From positions 7,457,501-7,521,500 of the forward strand of contig OY743189.1 of the NCBI GenBank assembly GCA_963555705.1: DNA of 64,000 nt, in the 5' to 3' direction. The stretch comes from Ligustrum vulgare. Lineage: Eukaryota > Streptophyta > Magnoliopsida > Lamiales > Oleaceae. Under the pieces are notes generated by a model. It saw nothing but the letters and a program-made list of their open reading frames with translations, was not told the origin of the DNA and did no database searches. Positions 45,950 to 58,433 of this stretch are shown piece after piece (position 1 is the stretch's first letter; each line of letters begins with the position of its first letter). A program made the translations under genes and the position numbers.

Positions 45950-46265
45950 CTAAAAATCATGTTTTACCAGATGATGTTGAATCAACCTGAAAATTACAAA
46001 GGTATGTAGCTCATTTCGTCCTAAAGGATGGGGTGTTGTACAAACTAAGCTACATAGCACCCCTACTACATTGTGTGGGCCCAATAGATGGTAAGTATGT
46101 TATGATGGAAATCCATGAAGGGAATTGCGGAAACCATGCTGGAGCACTATCTTTGACAAGAAAGGCCCTAAAACAGGGCTACTTCTGGCCCACTTTGCAG
46201 AAGGATGTGCATGACTTTGTCCGTAAATACGACAAATGTCAGGGACATGCCACCATACCACACCT
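45950..46265 (+). pseudogene. Gypsy integrase, zinc-binding N-terminus only
   Basis: The segment HEGNCGNHAGALSLTRKALK followed by GYFWPTLQKDVHDFVRKYDK and CQ is the HHCC integrase domain. The first Cys of the CxxC pair is Tyr here. The catalytic core is missing because coding stops at 46265. Confidence 0.8.
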
Positions 46266-47257
46266 ACCTCAGGACCTATTTATTTTATACGCATTAATTG
46301 GAAAAAAATTAATTGATAGTTTCGATAAGAATTTAAGTGAGTTTAAAATAAAATGTTTTATATTCACCCTACTTAAAAAAAAAAAAAAAAAAAAACTATT
46401 TTTATCGGTAACTATAACATACATTTTTTAGTTAAAAATAGAAAAAATTCATTCAAAACATAAACATGTTCTTCGAATTATTCAACGGGTGTATTTATAA
46501 ACGAAATAGTATTACCAAATAGAGGGTTAAAAAATAATTATTTGAATTAAAAATAAAAAAAATCATTAAACATATAAACATATTTTTTGAATTGTTCAAT
46601 TGAGTTATAAAGGGAAATGAAATTTGATGGGACAATATTCTAAAAGTAAATAAAAACGCAAAACCTTGAAATGATAGGTGATTTAGGGTAAAATCTAGCC
46701 AAAAAAAGAGATAGGTCCTAAATAGGCAATAACCTAAAACGATAGGTCCTTATTTGGTTATTTACTCAAAACAATAGGTTATTAATTAAATGATAGGTCC
46801 TTAATAGGCAGCGACCTAAAACGATAGATCCTTAATGGACAGCTATTTAAAACGGTAGGTCCTTATTTGGATATTTACTCGAAAAAAGTTAACGAAGATG
46901 GACGGAAATCCTTATCAGGCAAAAAAAGATGATTCGGGGTCTAATCTTGCCCCCCAAAAAAAAGATAAGTCCTTAATAGGCAGCGACGTAAAATGATAGA
47001 TCCTTATTTGGCTATTTACTCTAAAAAATAATGTCAATCAAATAAAAAAAACTTGAAATTTTATTTCACTTTTTCCACGAAGAAAATTAAACCAATCAAA
47101 TGCATTAAACTGCTAATTCTCAAACATTCATTTTCTTTCCATCCAAATTTCACCATCGCTATCAAATGTACCCTTAGAGATGAGTCCAGCTTTACATCGT
47201 TCCATAAATAAGCACTGTCCCATCTATATGGACCTCCCAACCGGCTTACTTTTCGTT
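46266..47257. other. Non-coding insert at the integrase break, with repeated motif
   Basis: No coding. A motif like AAACGATAGGTCCTTAATAGGCAGCGACC recurs about five times between 46660 and 47010. An A-run marks 46375-46395. The insert's ends and class could not be defined. Confidence 0.5.
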
Positions 47258-47940
47258 TGTCTATGTCAAGTCCAATCCGCCCATGAATGGAACCATCAAA
47301 CTCATGGGAGCCATGGGACTCAATGGCTGCTAGCTATGCTTAGGACTCTGCAAGTTACTGTATTGTCAAGGTGAAATATTGTCCAAACTCCTTATAGCAG
47401 AACTGCTTATTCCAAACTGATGTTATCCGAGGTAAATGCCCACAGGCTAGTGACATGACTGGTCAATGTGTCAGAAAGATGTGACCTTCCTTCAAGTTGA
47501 GGTTTGATGCAACCCTCCTTAAAGGGATGTAATGACCGTCACTCCCTTAAGATAGGTAGTAATCATAATGACCAAACAAATAGTTTACTGCTCCAATGGT
47601 TAGGAACTTGACACGTGTAAGACATAACACGTGTCACCATCCAGGGTATTTATTTCCACTATAAATAAATTACACTTGCCTCCAAGAAACTCTATACTCA
47701 AACTCAATATAAAATCTCACTCTTTTTTTTTCTCTTTTACATACTTATATTTCTCACATCAAAATTATATTTTTTACTCATAATGGGTTTTGACTTGAGT
47801 ATTGGAGTGCAAACGGGAGCCACCTCGACTCCCTTTGCATACTCACTATTTGTACAAGTGCGTAGGAAGTGCATATGTTCAAGTGGGAGGAGCTAACTGA
47901 GACATGTTGATCCAATGTCCCACCTAATTTTGTGATAACA
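47258..47940 (+). repeat. 3' LTR of the Tat-type gypsy element (start approximate)
   Basis: From about 47310 it matches the 5' LTR, including CTATGCTTAGGACTCTG, AAGTTACTGTATTG and ACACGTGTAA...CATAACACGTGTCACC, and it ends GTGATAACA. The first 50 bases are too diverged to fix the start. It retains about 115 bp (near 47400-47530) lost from the 5' LTR. Confidence 0.68.
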
Positions 47941-50900
47941 TACTCTATTTTTGCTCCTAAATTTGAAATTAATACTACAACTTTCCATTCGAAGGTGTCA
48001 ATTTTTTAATTACTCATGATCAAATATTGTACTTCACAAATGCAAGCACCCAACTCTTACTATTACTAGTGATTATAGATACTTTAATTAGCAAGCTCAA
48101 TATCAAAAAAATTACAATAAATAAATAACACTACAACAATAAACACGTTTGCTCCACATATCCTCTATATCATGATATGACAACCAATCCAAGCTATTCT
48201 TGGATAAAATTAGTGCATAATTATATATTTTTAACGAAAAAAATACGTGTATACAAAGACGATTAAATAACGACTTACACTTGCAAAATATCGAATATAT
48301 TTGACTTATGAAATCATGATATGCATATATAATTTCGACTTACTAACATGAAGAAATTAAAAGGAGATAAAATGAAACGAGGTATGCGAATGCAAATCTC
48401 TTTAAGACGGATTTCGCCCCCTGCACTGGTACTAACAGGATCAAATAGACGTCCATCTCCCAAGATATAACGTTTCTTCCAAAATTAATATAGCACATTA
48501 TTAATTTTGTCGGGCGAACAAACGCTTGACTACATTCTTCAAGAACGGAATTGACATCGAATAATAAATATCGAATACGAAACTCAAAATAAATTGAAAA
48601 TTATTTTGACAGAATTTGAAGAAAGAAAGAATTAGAAATCAATTGTATGGAATTGATTTGGAGTAGAAAATATGGAAAATGAGGTCCTTATTTATAGATT
48701 TTCAAGTATCTCTTCAAAATATTGTATCTTTTGACAAAACTAATTTAAACCATTAGATCATACATTTTCATTATTGATGGTATAAAATGCATCTTATCAA
48801 AAGTCATGACTCTTTATTATGGACCTTTTGTATTTTGAAGAGTCGCACCCAATCAACACCTATTGAAGATTTATTCTAATTCATACTATAAATAATGGAC
48901 CAATTATTCCAACAACTATTTGACTAATTCAACATAAAATATTAAATAAACTAGAATATTACAATTATGAAATAAAAACACAAATAGAACAAATAAACCT
49001 AAAAATTAAAAGTCGGCACCTAATATATTATGTTCAAAATTATAAGTAAGCTATACATATTAAACTGTTACACGTTGTACATGTTATATTTTTTTGTACG
49101 TACTGAAAATGACATTTCAAATCACTAGACTCAAAAGTATACCGTGAGCACATGATTCAAGAAATTATTTATTATTATTATTTTTTTTTATAATTAATGT
49201 TACTTGTACTTGAATGCTGACAAGAGAAATGACAAAAAATGAGGTGAGAAGATTATGTGTTTTGATTTAAGAATTGATATGATATTTAAAATTATAAGAT
49301 TCTGCAATATATCTATTATGTCAACCTCCTTTTCAATATTAAAGTACAAGTAGCATTACTCAGTATAAATACACTTCAATTAATTTTCTCATAAACAAAC
49401 ACTAGTTCAATTGACGTGAAACATTAGACATGCACGAGTTTTACGGATTCTTAAAACAAAAATAGTTTACAGCCTTAAAACTTGTTTGGTACAAGGAAGC
49501 TTCTATTGATAATGTTTGGTAGTTCCTTTCCAAACCAAATAGCTTAAAGAATAAGTAATCGATTTTTTGCGTAATTGGCAGCCATTATTGATATTGAACC
49601 TTTCCAAACCAAATCATTGGGCGGCTTATAAATTGTTTAGATAAAAATTATGATAATTGAATTTCCTTGCATATGCAGTGCATTTGGGTTTTAAGAAAAA
49701 TTGAAACATCATGTGGTTTCAATCATTCAACCACCTTATGATGAGAGATATACGTCATACATTTATTTATTTAATAAATTTAATTTTCAAGAACTAAAAA
49801 TCATATTCGTCTCACAATATTCATTAGTGAGTACAAACCTGAATTAGAAACATTTTCTCAAATTAGATACCATTTTGACCGTATGCTCTAAAAGCGTGTT
49901 GTTTCAAAAGTGAAGGGATTTATCCATCTACATCTAAGCTTTCAATAGTATTTGAGGTGCATGTTTGGGCAATTTAAAATATAAATATATAAAATAAATG
50001 GATAATTATATCTGCACTACAATTTCTTATAATTAGACCACATTTGAATTGGATTATTAGTCCATATTTTTTATAGATTATTACACTAATGCTCTTTGTT
50101 TTTTCATCAAGTTCTTATTATTAAATTTTTAACAATTATCAAATTTTGTTCTTCATGATGGTTTTCGTCCAATTTTTTTTTTTATTAATATCGTACTTTA
50201 AAACAATAAACAAGTATCAATTAATTTTTTTTTTTTTTAACTTATTAAGTGTACAAGTGGTAAATAAATCATTTTAATCCCTCTTAATATTTTTAGACAA
50301 AAATCGATAGAAGGGACGAAATATATTAATTAATGAAAGAATTAAAATAAGAATACGGTGAAAAAAAAGCTAGGGGACATAATTGTAATATTGATTAAAG
50401 GTTATGAACATTTTTTGCAATTAAAATGTGGTGGCAATATATGTAGTTAAAATAAATTGTGAATAAGTGAATAGTACTTGTATATTCCACAAAATTTTAA
50501 GCTGGAAAGTGGTTCGATTAAATATAAATAAATGATAAAGAAAAGGCAAATAATTTCTCATAAGTTGGTGTTTGTTTGAAGAAGTGTAACACAACTTATG
50601 CTTTGATCATAAATAAAGTGTTCACAACTAATGTATGAAGGTTGGAGCCCTGAACTAGTAGAAGGTTGCAGCGTTAACTAATTCACTATTAGGGATTACA
50701 ATTTTACTTCCATTAACATTTTTGTGCAAAAACTAAATTTCAATTGGCTATCAAGTATTTCAAGGACGTGATTTTCACAAGTTTAATAGTTCTTTGATTC
50801 GCCAAATAGTGATGTCGATTTGATTAATCAAATATCTCGATGAATTAAAAACTTAAAAATGAGAGAAGTAGAGAACATGAATTCGTATTATGAATTGTCT

Positions 50901-51564
50901 TCCTGAAAATGGTCGAGTGACTATTTGAGTCTTTTGTTTTCACTTTTTTTTAGTTGAACAATTATAAATCTAACCTAAGCATTTATGATTGGTTCACATG
51001 ACCATTGGAGAAAATAGATCAAGTTAGTGAGAATAATTAAAGGGATAAAACGGTTATTTATGTCCAAACCTAATTATCAGATCTTCGATGGGATGGAGAG
51101 TGCTGTCTTTTGTCTTAGTAAAAATAAAATAAAAAATAAAAAAATAAAACTAATAATTAGAATGGTAGTTCATGGTGGCTTTGACATGATTTAAATATTG
51201 GAGCTCCGATAGTATGTTTACAAACCTGTACTAATGATAACTTGGTAATTTTTGGACTCAATTCCAATTAATTTAAAACTTTTGGGCTTTATCGTAATTA
51301 TAATTAAGGTTTAGAGACTACGTTTGCAATTCCTAATATGGTTTGAACTAGGACTATATTTTCCTAAAAATAATCATAGGGGTAGCCGAATATTATATTT
51401 ATATATAATATACAAAAAGGAGAAAAAAAGTTGAAAATTTTATTTTGATGTATTGTTAGGTAATTGTTTCTCTACACAAAATCATGTTACTTCACAATAG
51501 ACACGGGCATAAAAAAGTACATTTTCAATTCACATAATTGCCCTTTCTAGTTGATTTTGTTTTA
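47941..51564. other. AT-rich non-coding stretch
   Basis: No gene is supported. Most of 48130-49580 recurs, diverged, at 52640-53330. A promoter-like region is possible, but nothing decisive is visible. Confidence 0.5.
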
Positions 51565-51719
51565 GCCTGTGTTCGGGAAATTTTGTTTATAATAAACACA
51601 ATTTTTAATAACAATTTTTGACCATACATCTTCTTTCTCTAATTTTTAATCACACATCTTACCTGAAAAACATAAATAACACCAATCATTATTATTTATA
51701 ACAGTTGCGGAACAGAGCC
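51565..51719. mobile_element. Tourist-like MITE, copy 4
   Basis: A 155-bp element with ends GCCTGTGTTCGGG and GCGGAACAGAGCC, flanked by TTA on both sides (51562-51564, 51720-51722). The interior TCTTTCTCTAATTTTTAATC matches copies 1 and 2. Confidence 0.88.
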
Positions 51720-53579
51720 TTAGAATGACAGAAAATAGGCCATGTGACATTTTCCAAAAAATAATCATATTGTATATTAAAGTTATAATAATAATAATAA
51801 TAACAATAACAACAACATCAATCAGAATAATAAAAACAACAATAAGACACTCTCACAGGCACTTCTATATTGGAAATGCAATTATGTCCACTAATTAAGT
51901 TGAGACACGCTAACAAGACAATTATATATAGCAAAAAAATGGTTAGATGACCCTAGTATCATTTTATTTGTTCACTAAAATCATAAACAAGAGCATCTAT
52001 TGGAGGTTTGAAGATGATCTCAATTTAAGTGTAACTTTTGTCTAAATATCTAAAATAACTCCATCATATATAGGGAAATCTCTAATTTTATTTTATCTAG
52101 GCGACCATTCGATAAAGAAACTCAAACTATACAGCCCTCCTATAAAAAGTATATTCCATTATGGGCACAAGGCAAGTGCATTTATCTTGCTTATGGATTG
52201 ATCGAAGGTGATCACAAAATTTTATTTAATTAAACGTCATCTTCCACTTAATATTTTTAAATGGGGAAGATGACGAACACATTGGCCACCACGAAGGAAA
52301 GGTCATGCATTCGTCAACGTAGCAGCTTTGACGATTTTCACGCTGCACCAGTACTGCTATGTCGTCGCCGTGTGTAGCGGCTGTTTGTTGCCTGAGTTGG
52401 AGAGGTCGAACTCTGAGTTTGAGTTTGGGGAGGGCGGACTGAGTTGTTGAGTGATTAGCATTTGTTAATTATATTTGAGTTAATGGTTTTGTACAGGTTG
52501 ACTTACATATATATTATTTTTTTTTTTTTAATTTGATATACCATCTGATTTGTAAAAATAAATAAATAAAATAAAAATTATCTATACTTGTGATTTTTAA
52601 AATTGGAACTTAGAATATAGGGCTCCATGTAATTTTCCATTGGTTAAACACATTGGTTCCACATATCGTCAATCTCATATAACAACCAACCACAAATTAT
52701 TTGACTAATTCAAATTCAAATAATAAATGAACTAGAATATTAAAATTGTGACACAAAAATACACATGAACTAATAAACTTCAAAAATTAAAAGTAGGCCC
52801 ACAACAAAATTATATGGTAGGAACACAAAAAAATTATATTGTTCATAGTTCTTAAGCTATACATATTATATTATTACACGTTTGCATACGTTATGATTTT
52901 TTATACGTACTGAAAATGATATTATAAATCAATAGTTATAGACTTAAAAATATACCGTGAGCACATGATTTAAGAAATTAAAATCCTTCATTAAGGGTTT
53001 GTTTGACATAGTTTATATGAAAATAAATTTTCCTCAAACTTATTTTTAACAAAATCTTTTTCTCGTTAAGGCCCACAACAAAATCAATATTTATTTATTT
53101 GTTCGCTTAAATTAATTTATTCTAAATAGACACTAACTCTAGTGACTCGAAACATTAGACAAACACGATTTTTATCGATTCTTAAAGATATATATATTTT
53201 AAGTCTTAAATAGGCCTGTACGTTCGGTATAAGGAAAATTCTATTGGTAATGTTTATGCAGTAGGTGGTTCCTTCCAAACCAAATATAGCTTTAAGAATA
53301 AGTAATCGGAATTTTGGACAATGTCAGTGAAATTAAACAGATTATTTTTTCATAAATTTGGAAAGATCACTTGACAATGATAGTCATAAACTAGTCATGA
53401 GTATGTGTTTTAGACGTCTTGTGTGTAAGATGAGTGATACTTGTGTATAAGATGACTCATACGAGTAATATTTTTTAAGTACTAATATTGATTTTTTAAA
53501 GTAGATGAGGGTAATTGATATAGTTAAAAAAAATATATTGTAAATTGAATGCAGTTAAAAATAATTTAATATTTTATTA
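51720..53579. other. Non-coding stretch
   Basis: An AAT/AAC trinucleotide microsatellite spans about 51786-51822. 52260-52440 has higher GC and short frames with no known motif. 52640-53330 is the second copy of the 48130-49580 block. Confidence 0.5.
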
Positions 53580-54361
53580 GAACATCTTCAATGCACTATG
53601 TGAATTGAGGCGACGTGACAATGAAATTAACGAACTTTTAGATGACGTGGATAAATTGACGAAAAAGTCTTAAATTTCATCTCAAATGGTTTCGTGTACA
53701 TTTAAATATTGTTGATTGTGTGACATTTTTTCAAATTTAAAAATAATAACTTATTCACAAAATGATTAATATAATATTAAACTTTTCATTATTATAAACT
53801 ATAAATGTTATTTTCTTGGACTATATTCCATTTTTATATTTTATTTTGGTAGTTAAATTTATTATGAGATTTTTTTTTTTTTTTAATTATTACAGACAAA
53901 AAAATATTTATTAATCTTAAATTATCATTTTTTATTGTTATTTTGTTAAGATATTTTAATGACTAATATTTTTATATAACTTTATTTAGCGATAATTTTT
54001 TATTAATAAATTAAATTTATTAAAATGCATATTTTTTAAATTATTAATCTTAATTTTAATATAATCATGAAAACTGTGAATTAAAGTAATCAAAAAGTGC
54101 ATCATCAGAGATAATTTTTAACAAAAAACTTCATGACATGACGCACACGTCCCTTTTTAATATTGTTAAAGTAATTATAAAATAAATTAATGCTTACTCA
54201 TTTAGTCAGACGGGTCACTCGACATTGTCAATTTATTTCTAGCTACGTCGCTTAACTTCGTAATTAATATTGCGCATTGGAGAGACATTTTTAATTCATT
54301 CCGTCAATTTACTGACGTGTCAAGTCTTCTTTCCCAATTGACGAAGTGTATTGAAGATACT
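53580..54361. mobile_element. TIR element of unassigned superfamily (about 780 bp)
   Basis: The ends AACATCTTCAATGCACT and, inverted, AGTATCTTCAATACACTT form matching termini followed by a shared TGA/CGTCAATTGRG stretch. Paired GACGTG motifs lie near both ends. No coding sequence is seen and the target duplication is unclear. MULE-type or hAT-type MITEs are the likeliest classes. Confidence 0.6.
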
Positions 54362-54929
54362 ATTAAAGTTTACACAAGATTCCTTGAAATATAGATTAGA
54401 CAATTTTTAAAATGTACAATTTAATAAAGAATCATGTGTCATATATAAAGAAGTAATTTGACATTATAAAATATTAGGCAAATAAATTTTTTTATAAAGT
54501 ATTTATGATAAATTGCAATATATATATATATATATTTAAGCCTTGAATACACAAGTCAAATTAATTTAGAAACATATTTTTCTAATTAAAAAAACCTTAA
54601 TAATATTTAATTTTAAACAAAATTTTCAATTTAAATTATTTTTCCAAGAAGAGTTATGAAATTACTTATTGTATATTCTTAATTAAACTATAATTAAAAA
54701 ATATAACAACTGGAGAAAAAATCTCTTTACAAATTACCCTTCCTTGTGTAACTTTTGACTATTTATCTAACCTTATATCTCACAAGCTCACTCTCATTGG
54801 TTCCCTCCTTACTCTTGTAAACTCATTTGCATCTTAGGATGGATTTTTATCCTTAGGTTTAAGTATTAATTCTCAAAGTTTGATTCTTATCGAGAGAATT
54901 CATCTTGTTACTCATGACACTCAGAAATT

Positions 54930-55123
54930 AGCATAGGCTAGATGTATTCAAACATTCTTTGGGGTTCTCTCCGAGGTCTTCTATCTCTATTTCTAGCTAG
55001 CTGACAGTCAGTTGGAGGATTTTGGTCAACAAGATGATCTTCAACGTTATCCTCTTCTCTTTCTTGTTCTACAGTTGGTAGATTTTCTTGTGGATTGTTC
55101 TCTACCTCACTCGGGGTAACAGG
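54930..55123 (-). pseudogene. Copia polyprotein fragment, 3' of the CACTA insertion
   Basis: The - strand reads VTPSEVENNPQENLPTVEQE, then QLARNRDRRPRREPQRM, the variable linker between integrase and RT in Ty1/copia polyproteins. It directly abuts the left end of CACTA element D and continues the fragment at 61785. A TAG follows FEYI at about 54938 and the reading then decays. Confidence 0.75.
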
Positions 55124-55451
55124 GATCACTAGTACAGAAATAGGAATTCGTGTCGGTTGGAAAATTGAATACGCGTCGGTTGTAGCGATGACGCATATGA
55201 CGCAGACGCGTAAAGTCTCGACTTTAGGCGTCGGTTGTAAACCGACGCCCAAAGTCAGTTTTGGACGCCGGTTCTAATTTAAAACCGACGCCTAAAGTAA
55301 AAAAAAATAAATTAACTTTGGGCGTCGGTTTTATAAAAACCGACGCCCAAAGTTTTTTTTTTTTTTTTTTTTTGACTTTAGGCGTCGGTTCTAAATTTAG
55401 AACCGACGCCCAAACCTTTTTTTTTTTTAACTTTTATTTATATATTATATG

Positions 55452-55695
55452 ATCTGCAGTGACCTGGACGTGGCCTGCAATGATCCAAGCCACTGCAGGT
55501 CGTAGCCTGCAGTGACCTAGACATAGCCGCAATGACCCAGGCCACTGCATGTCGTGACCTGCAGTGGCCTGCAATAACCCAGGTCACTGCACGTCGTAGC
55601 CTGCAGTCACCTGGACGTGACTTGCAATGACTCATGCCACTGCAGGTCGTGACCTGCAATGACCAGGACGTGGTCTACGATAACCTGAACATGCG
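55452..55695. repeat. About 52-bp degenerate tandem repeat in CACTA D
   Basis: Units containing CCTGCAGTGACCTGGACGTG and GCCACTGCAGGTCGTG recur about 4.5 times. CTGCAGTG-type motifs in both orientations make the array partly self-complementary. It lies just inside the subterminal repeats. Confidence 0.85.
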
Positions 55696-55827
55696 CATCA
55701 CCAAATATATATATATAATCGATATATACGTAATAAAATAAAATTAACAACAATTATACTTACAAATTGTTAATTTATGATACAAATTAAATATATATGT
55801 AAGTGCAAGTTTTGATTACGCTTCGAT

Positions 55828-57240
55828 TTACACAAACCTATGAACGAAGTATTTTGCCCATAAGTTTTGAATCTCGATTACTTCCTCCGTTGAATAATAT
55901 TCTTTAAATGCCTACAAACAATCAAAATGAATTATTAGTTATTTTTTCATAAATTATAAAGTCATTATTAAAATTCTCATTTTCAATGACTTGTACATTT
56001 TATAACGAAGTAAGTTGAAAGTGTTCTGTAACTATCTCATACATATTTCTCATAATGTAGTAGTCACACTTAGACCCTCCAGGTTGTTGAGGACACTAAA
56101 ATATTCACATTGAAAAATAACAATATTAGTAATCAAACTAAATAAAATATAGAAATAATTCAAAGATTTTTAATAAAGTTTAAATCCGTGTTTTCATACT
56201 TTTAAGTTTTTCCACGTTGTATTGGATTTTGTCCTCATGCCTCCAACTGTCCAATACATTTTGAAAGCCCTAAAATTTCAATAAATTATATCAACAAGCT
56301 ACAAAAAAATAATATGACTCAAATTTCCTACAGAAATTTGGGCAGAGTCTTCTCTATAAATTGAACTTATCCAACCTGTAGGGAGACTCTGCTATTCAAA
56401 ACTATCAACTTCTCAACAATCACAACTCCACAATCAATTTCACCACAACTCCACAATCAATTTCACCACAACTCCACAATTATTTCATTAAAAGTTTCCT
56501 AACTTACGTGTTCAATATCGGCTTGATATCCAAGTCACGCTTAGATGCAACAGCTGAATCTAAGAAGTACACCGTATTCTTCTCAGGAGAAATAACTAGC
56601 AACATCCAGTGATTCTTACGTATTATGAACGTGTAAATACAACTTTAAATATCATATCATTCAAATTAGGTTAAAAATTAGAGAATATCAATGGTCTTAC
56701 TCCTGAAAATACGGTGCTAGAATGAATTTCTTAGTTTTCATTGCCTTCATGGTGCTGGCCAAGTAATTTATAACACCATTTGCATTTGTTCTTACTGAAA
56801 TCGATGCAATGTGTGTCGGAGACATGAATCCAATTGATTCAATACCGTATTCCTGACACAAATCATGGAGGTACCTAAAAATAATAATACCAATAAATAG
56901 AAATAAAATAATGATTTAAATTGAAGTTATAATTTTTGATCAGAAGTCTTACAATGAAAACACTTGTAAGATTGATATATCCAACCATTGCATCGTAAGC
57001 AAGTCGGTGATGTCTCCGACTGTAACATAAAAACCATCCTAGAATGCAAAGTTGAACACAGCGGCATGAACGGGTACCTGGTAGAAGTCATCACCAACAG
57101 TCAATTAAATGACTAGAGTGTGTAACATTTTCCAATCATCACCCAGACGTTGCAACATCTCATCGTCAACAATCGCTGGTCACTGAGTGGATGACATTTC
57201 GAAACTCTGGGGTGTTTTTCCTTCGTTCAATTTTTTTGCC
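55828..57240 (-). pseudogene. Ulp1-like (C48 cysteine protease) domain of CACTA D
   Basis: Downstream of TNP2, several exon-like blocks on the - strand encode a SUMO-protease-like domain. They read GDDFYQVPVHAAVFNFAF (about 57080), then YLHDLCQEYGIESIGFMSPT and VRTNANGVINYLASTMKAMK (about 56720-56880). The catalytic His follows in RKNHWMLLVIS and the Asp in VYFLDS (about 56560-56615). The oxyanion Gln and catalytic Cys are in CPQQPGGSKCDYYIMRNMYE (about 56036-56095), and the C-terminus is EYYSTEEVIEIQNLWAKYF. The stop is at 55828-55830. Blocks are bordered by GT/AG-like sites. All four catalytic residues are present, although stops near 57108 and 55998 suggest decay. Plant CACTA elements with a C-terminal Ulp1 domain are known. 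Confidence 0.8.
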
Positions 57241-57337
57241 TGTTGTGGTGCCTCTTCCTACAACAAGATAATTTTTATCATCTTTAGTTGTTATACAAAT
57301 TTAAAAGAAATTAATATTGACAGAATATTTTATATAA

Positions 57338-57577
57338 CTAAATGTTTGTAGGCACATGACAATCATGAGACTTCATACCAACCAATTTTAAGTCCTTCAT
57401 CGAGACAAGACTTTTAATGTTTGATGAGTACCCAGATGGAACCTTAATGGTATGCAGGCACTCACAAAAACTTGTTTTCTCTTTTCTCGACAAAGTATAG
57501 CAAGTTAGGGGTAAATAAGTACGCTTTTCCAACTCTTGCGGTGCTAATTGATCCCTTATCCCCATTTCTACCATGTC
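57338..57577 (-). pseudogene. CACTA TNP2 transposase, segment after the Cassandra insertion
   Basis: The frame directly left of the Cassandra reads MVEMGIRDQLAPQELEKRTY, then KTSFCECLHTIKVPSGYSSN and SMKDLKLVGMKSHDCHV, a well conserved stretch of the Tnp2 family (PF02992). It continues the segment at 58684 in the same direction. It ends at a stop at 57338, possibly an intron border. Confidence 0.88.
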
Positions 57578-57855
57578 TGTTACGACCCGGGTCCCACTTA
57601 AGGGGTTGTCCCGGCCGTTAAATGACGGCGTACTGTCCTCACTGTACCAACACGGGTCTTTTCAGCATACTTTGTCCTCACTCGCACACTCCCCGAGAAA
57701 ACTTCCCAGGAGGTCACCCATCCCAGAATTGCTCCAAGCCAAGCACGCTTAACTTTGGAGTTTCTAACGATGGTCTTCCGGAAAAGAAGGTGCACCTTGT
57801 TGGTATGAGTAGTACCTATCATTTCTTTTAAACTTTCCTGGCCTGGGGTGTTACA
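57578..57855 (-). repeat. Cassandra LTR 1
   Basis: TGTTACGACC...GTGTTACA. On the - strand the 5S-like part spans about 57810-57700. Box A (AGTTAAGCGTGCTTGG) and box C (GGATGGGTGACCTCCTGGGA) of the Pol III promoter are identical to plant 5S genes. Confidence 0.93.
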
Positions 57856-58005
57856 ATCACCCCCCGTTAGACTCGCGACGTCCTCGTCGCGCTTAATCCA
57901 TCTGAGGATCTATTGCCAGGCGTTGGGATTCTAGAGGTGGCTCCCGCCCTATGGCGTAGCACTTAGTTCCCGATTTTCCGGCTGGCGGCCGTCTCTGATA
58001 CCATT
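57856..58005 (-). repeat. Cassandra internal domain 1 (150 bp)
   Basis: Holds the PBS complement CTCTGATACCA at its right edge and the polypurine tract complement ACCCCCCGT at its left edge. Non-coding. It looks identical to internal domain 2. Confidence 0.93.
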
Positions 58006-58283
58006 TGTTACGACCAGGGTCCCACTTAAGGGGTTGTCCCGACCGTTAAATGACGGCGTACTGTCCTCACTGTACCAACACGGGTCTTTTCAGCATGCTT
58101 TGTCCTCACTCGCACACTCCCCGAGAAAACTTCCCAGGAGGTCACCCATCCCAGAATTGCTCCAAGCCAAGCACGCTTAACTTTGGAGTTTCTAACGATG
58201 GTCTTCCGGAAAAGAAGGTGCACCTTGTTGGTATGAGTAGTACCTATCATTTCTTTTAAACTTTCCTGGCCTGGGGTGTTACA
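58006..58283 (-). repeat. Cassandra LTR 2 (shared, middle)
   Basis: Same structure as LTR 1 with about three differences (for example CCAGGGT for CCGGGT and CATGCT for CATACT). The 5S-like part is at about 58128-58238. Confidence 0.93.
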
Positions 58284-58433
58284 ATCACCCCCCGTTAGAC
58301 TCGCGACGTCCTCGTCGCGCTTAATCCATCTGAGGATCTATTGCCAGGCGTTGGGATTCTAGAGGTGGCTCCCGCCCTATGGCGTAGCACTTAGTTCCCG
58401 ATTTTCCGGCTGGCGGCCGTCTCTGATACCATT
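58284..58433 (-). repeat. Cassandra internal domain 2 (150 bp)
   Basis: Same content and length as internal domain 1, with the same PBS and purine tract. Confidence 0.93.

Larger units (their letters stand above)
40816..47257 (+). mobile_element. Ty3/gypsy element of the Tat group, internal region
   Basis: Gag, protease linker, RT, RNase H, a second (archaeal-type) RNase H and the start of integrase follow one another on the + strand in gypsy order. The second RNase H places it in the Tat group. The integrase is cut near 46265 by about 900 bp of unrelated repetitive DNA. All domains contain stops or shifts. Confidence 0.8.
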
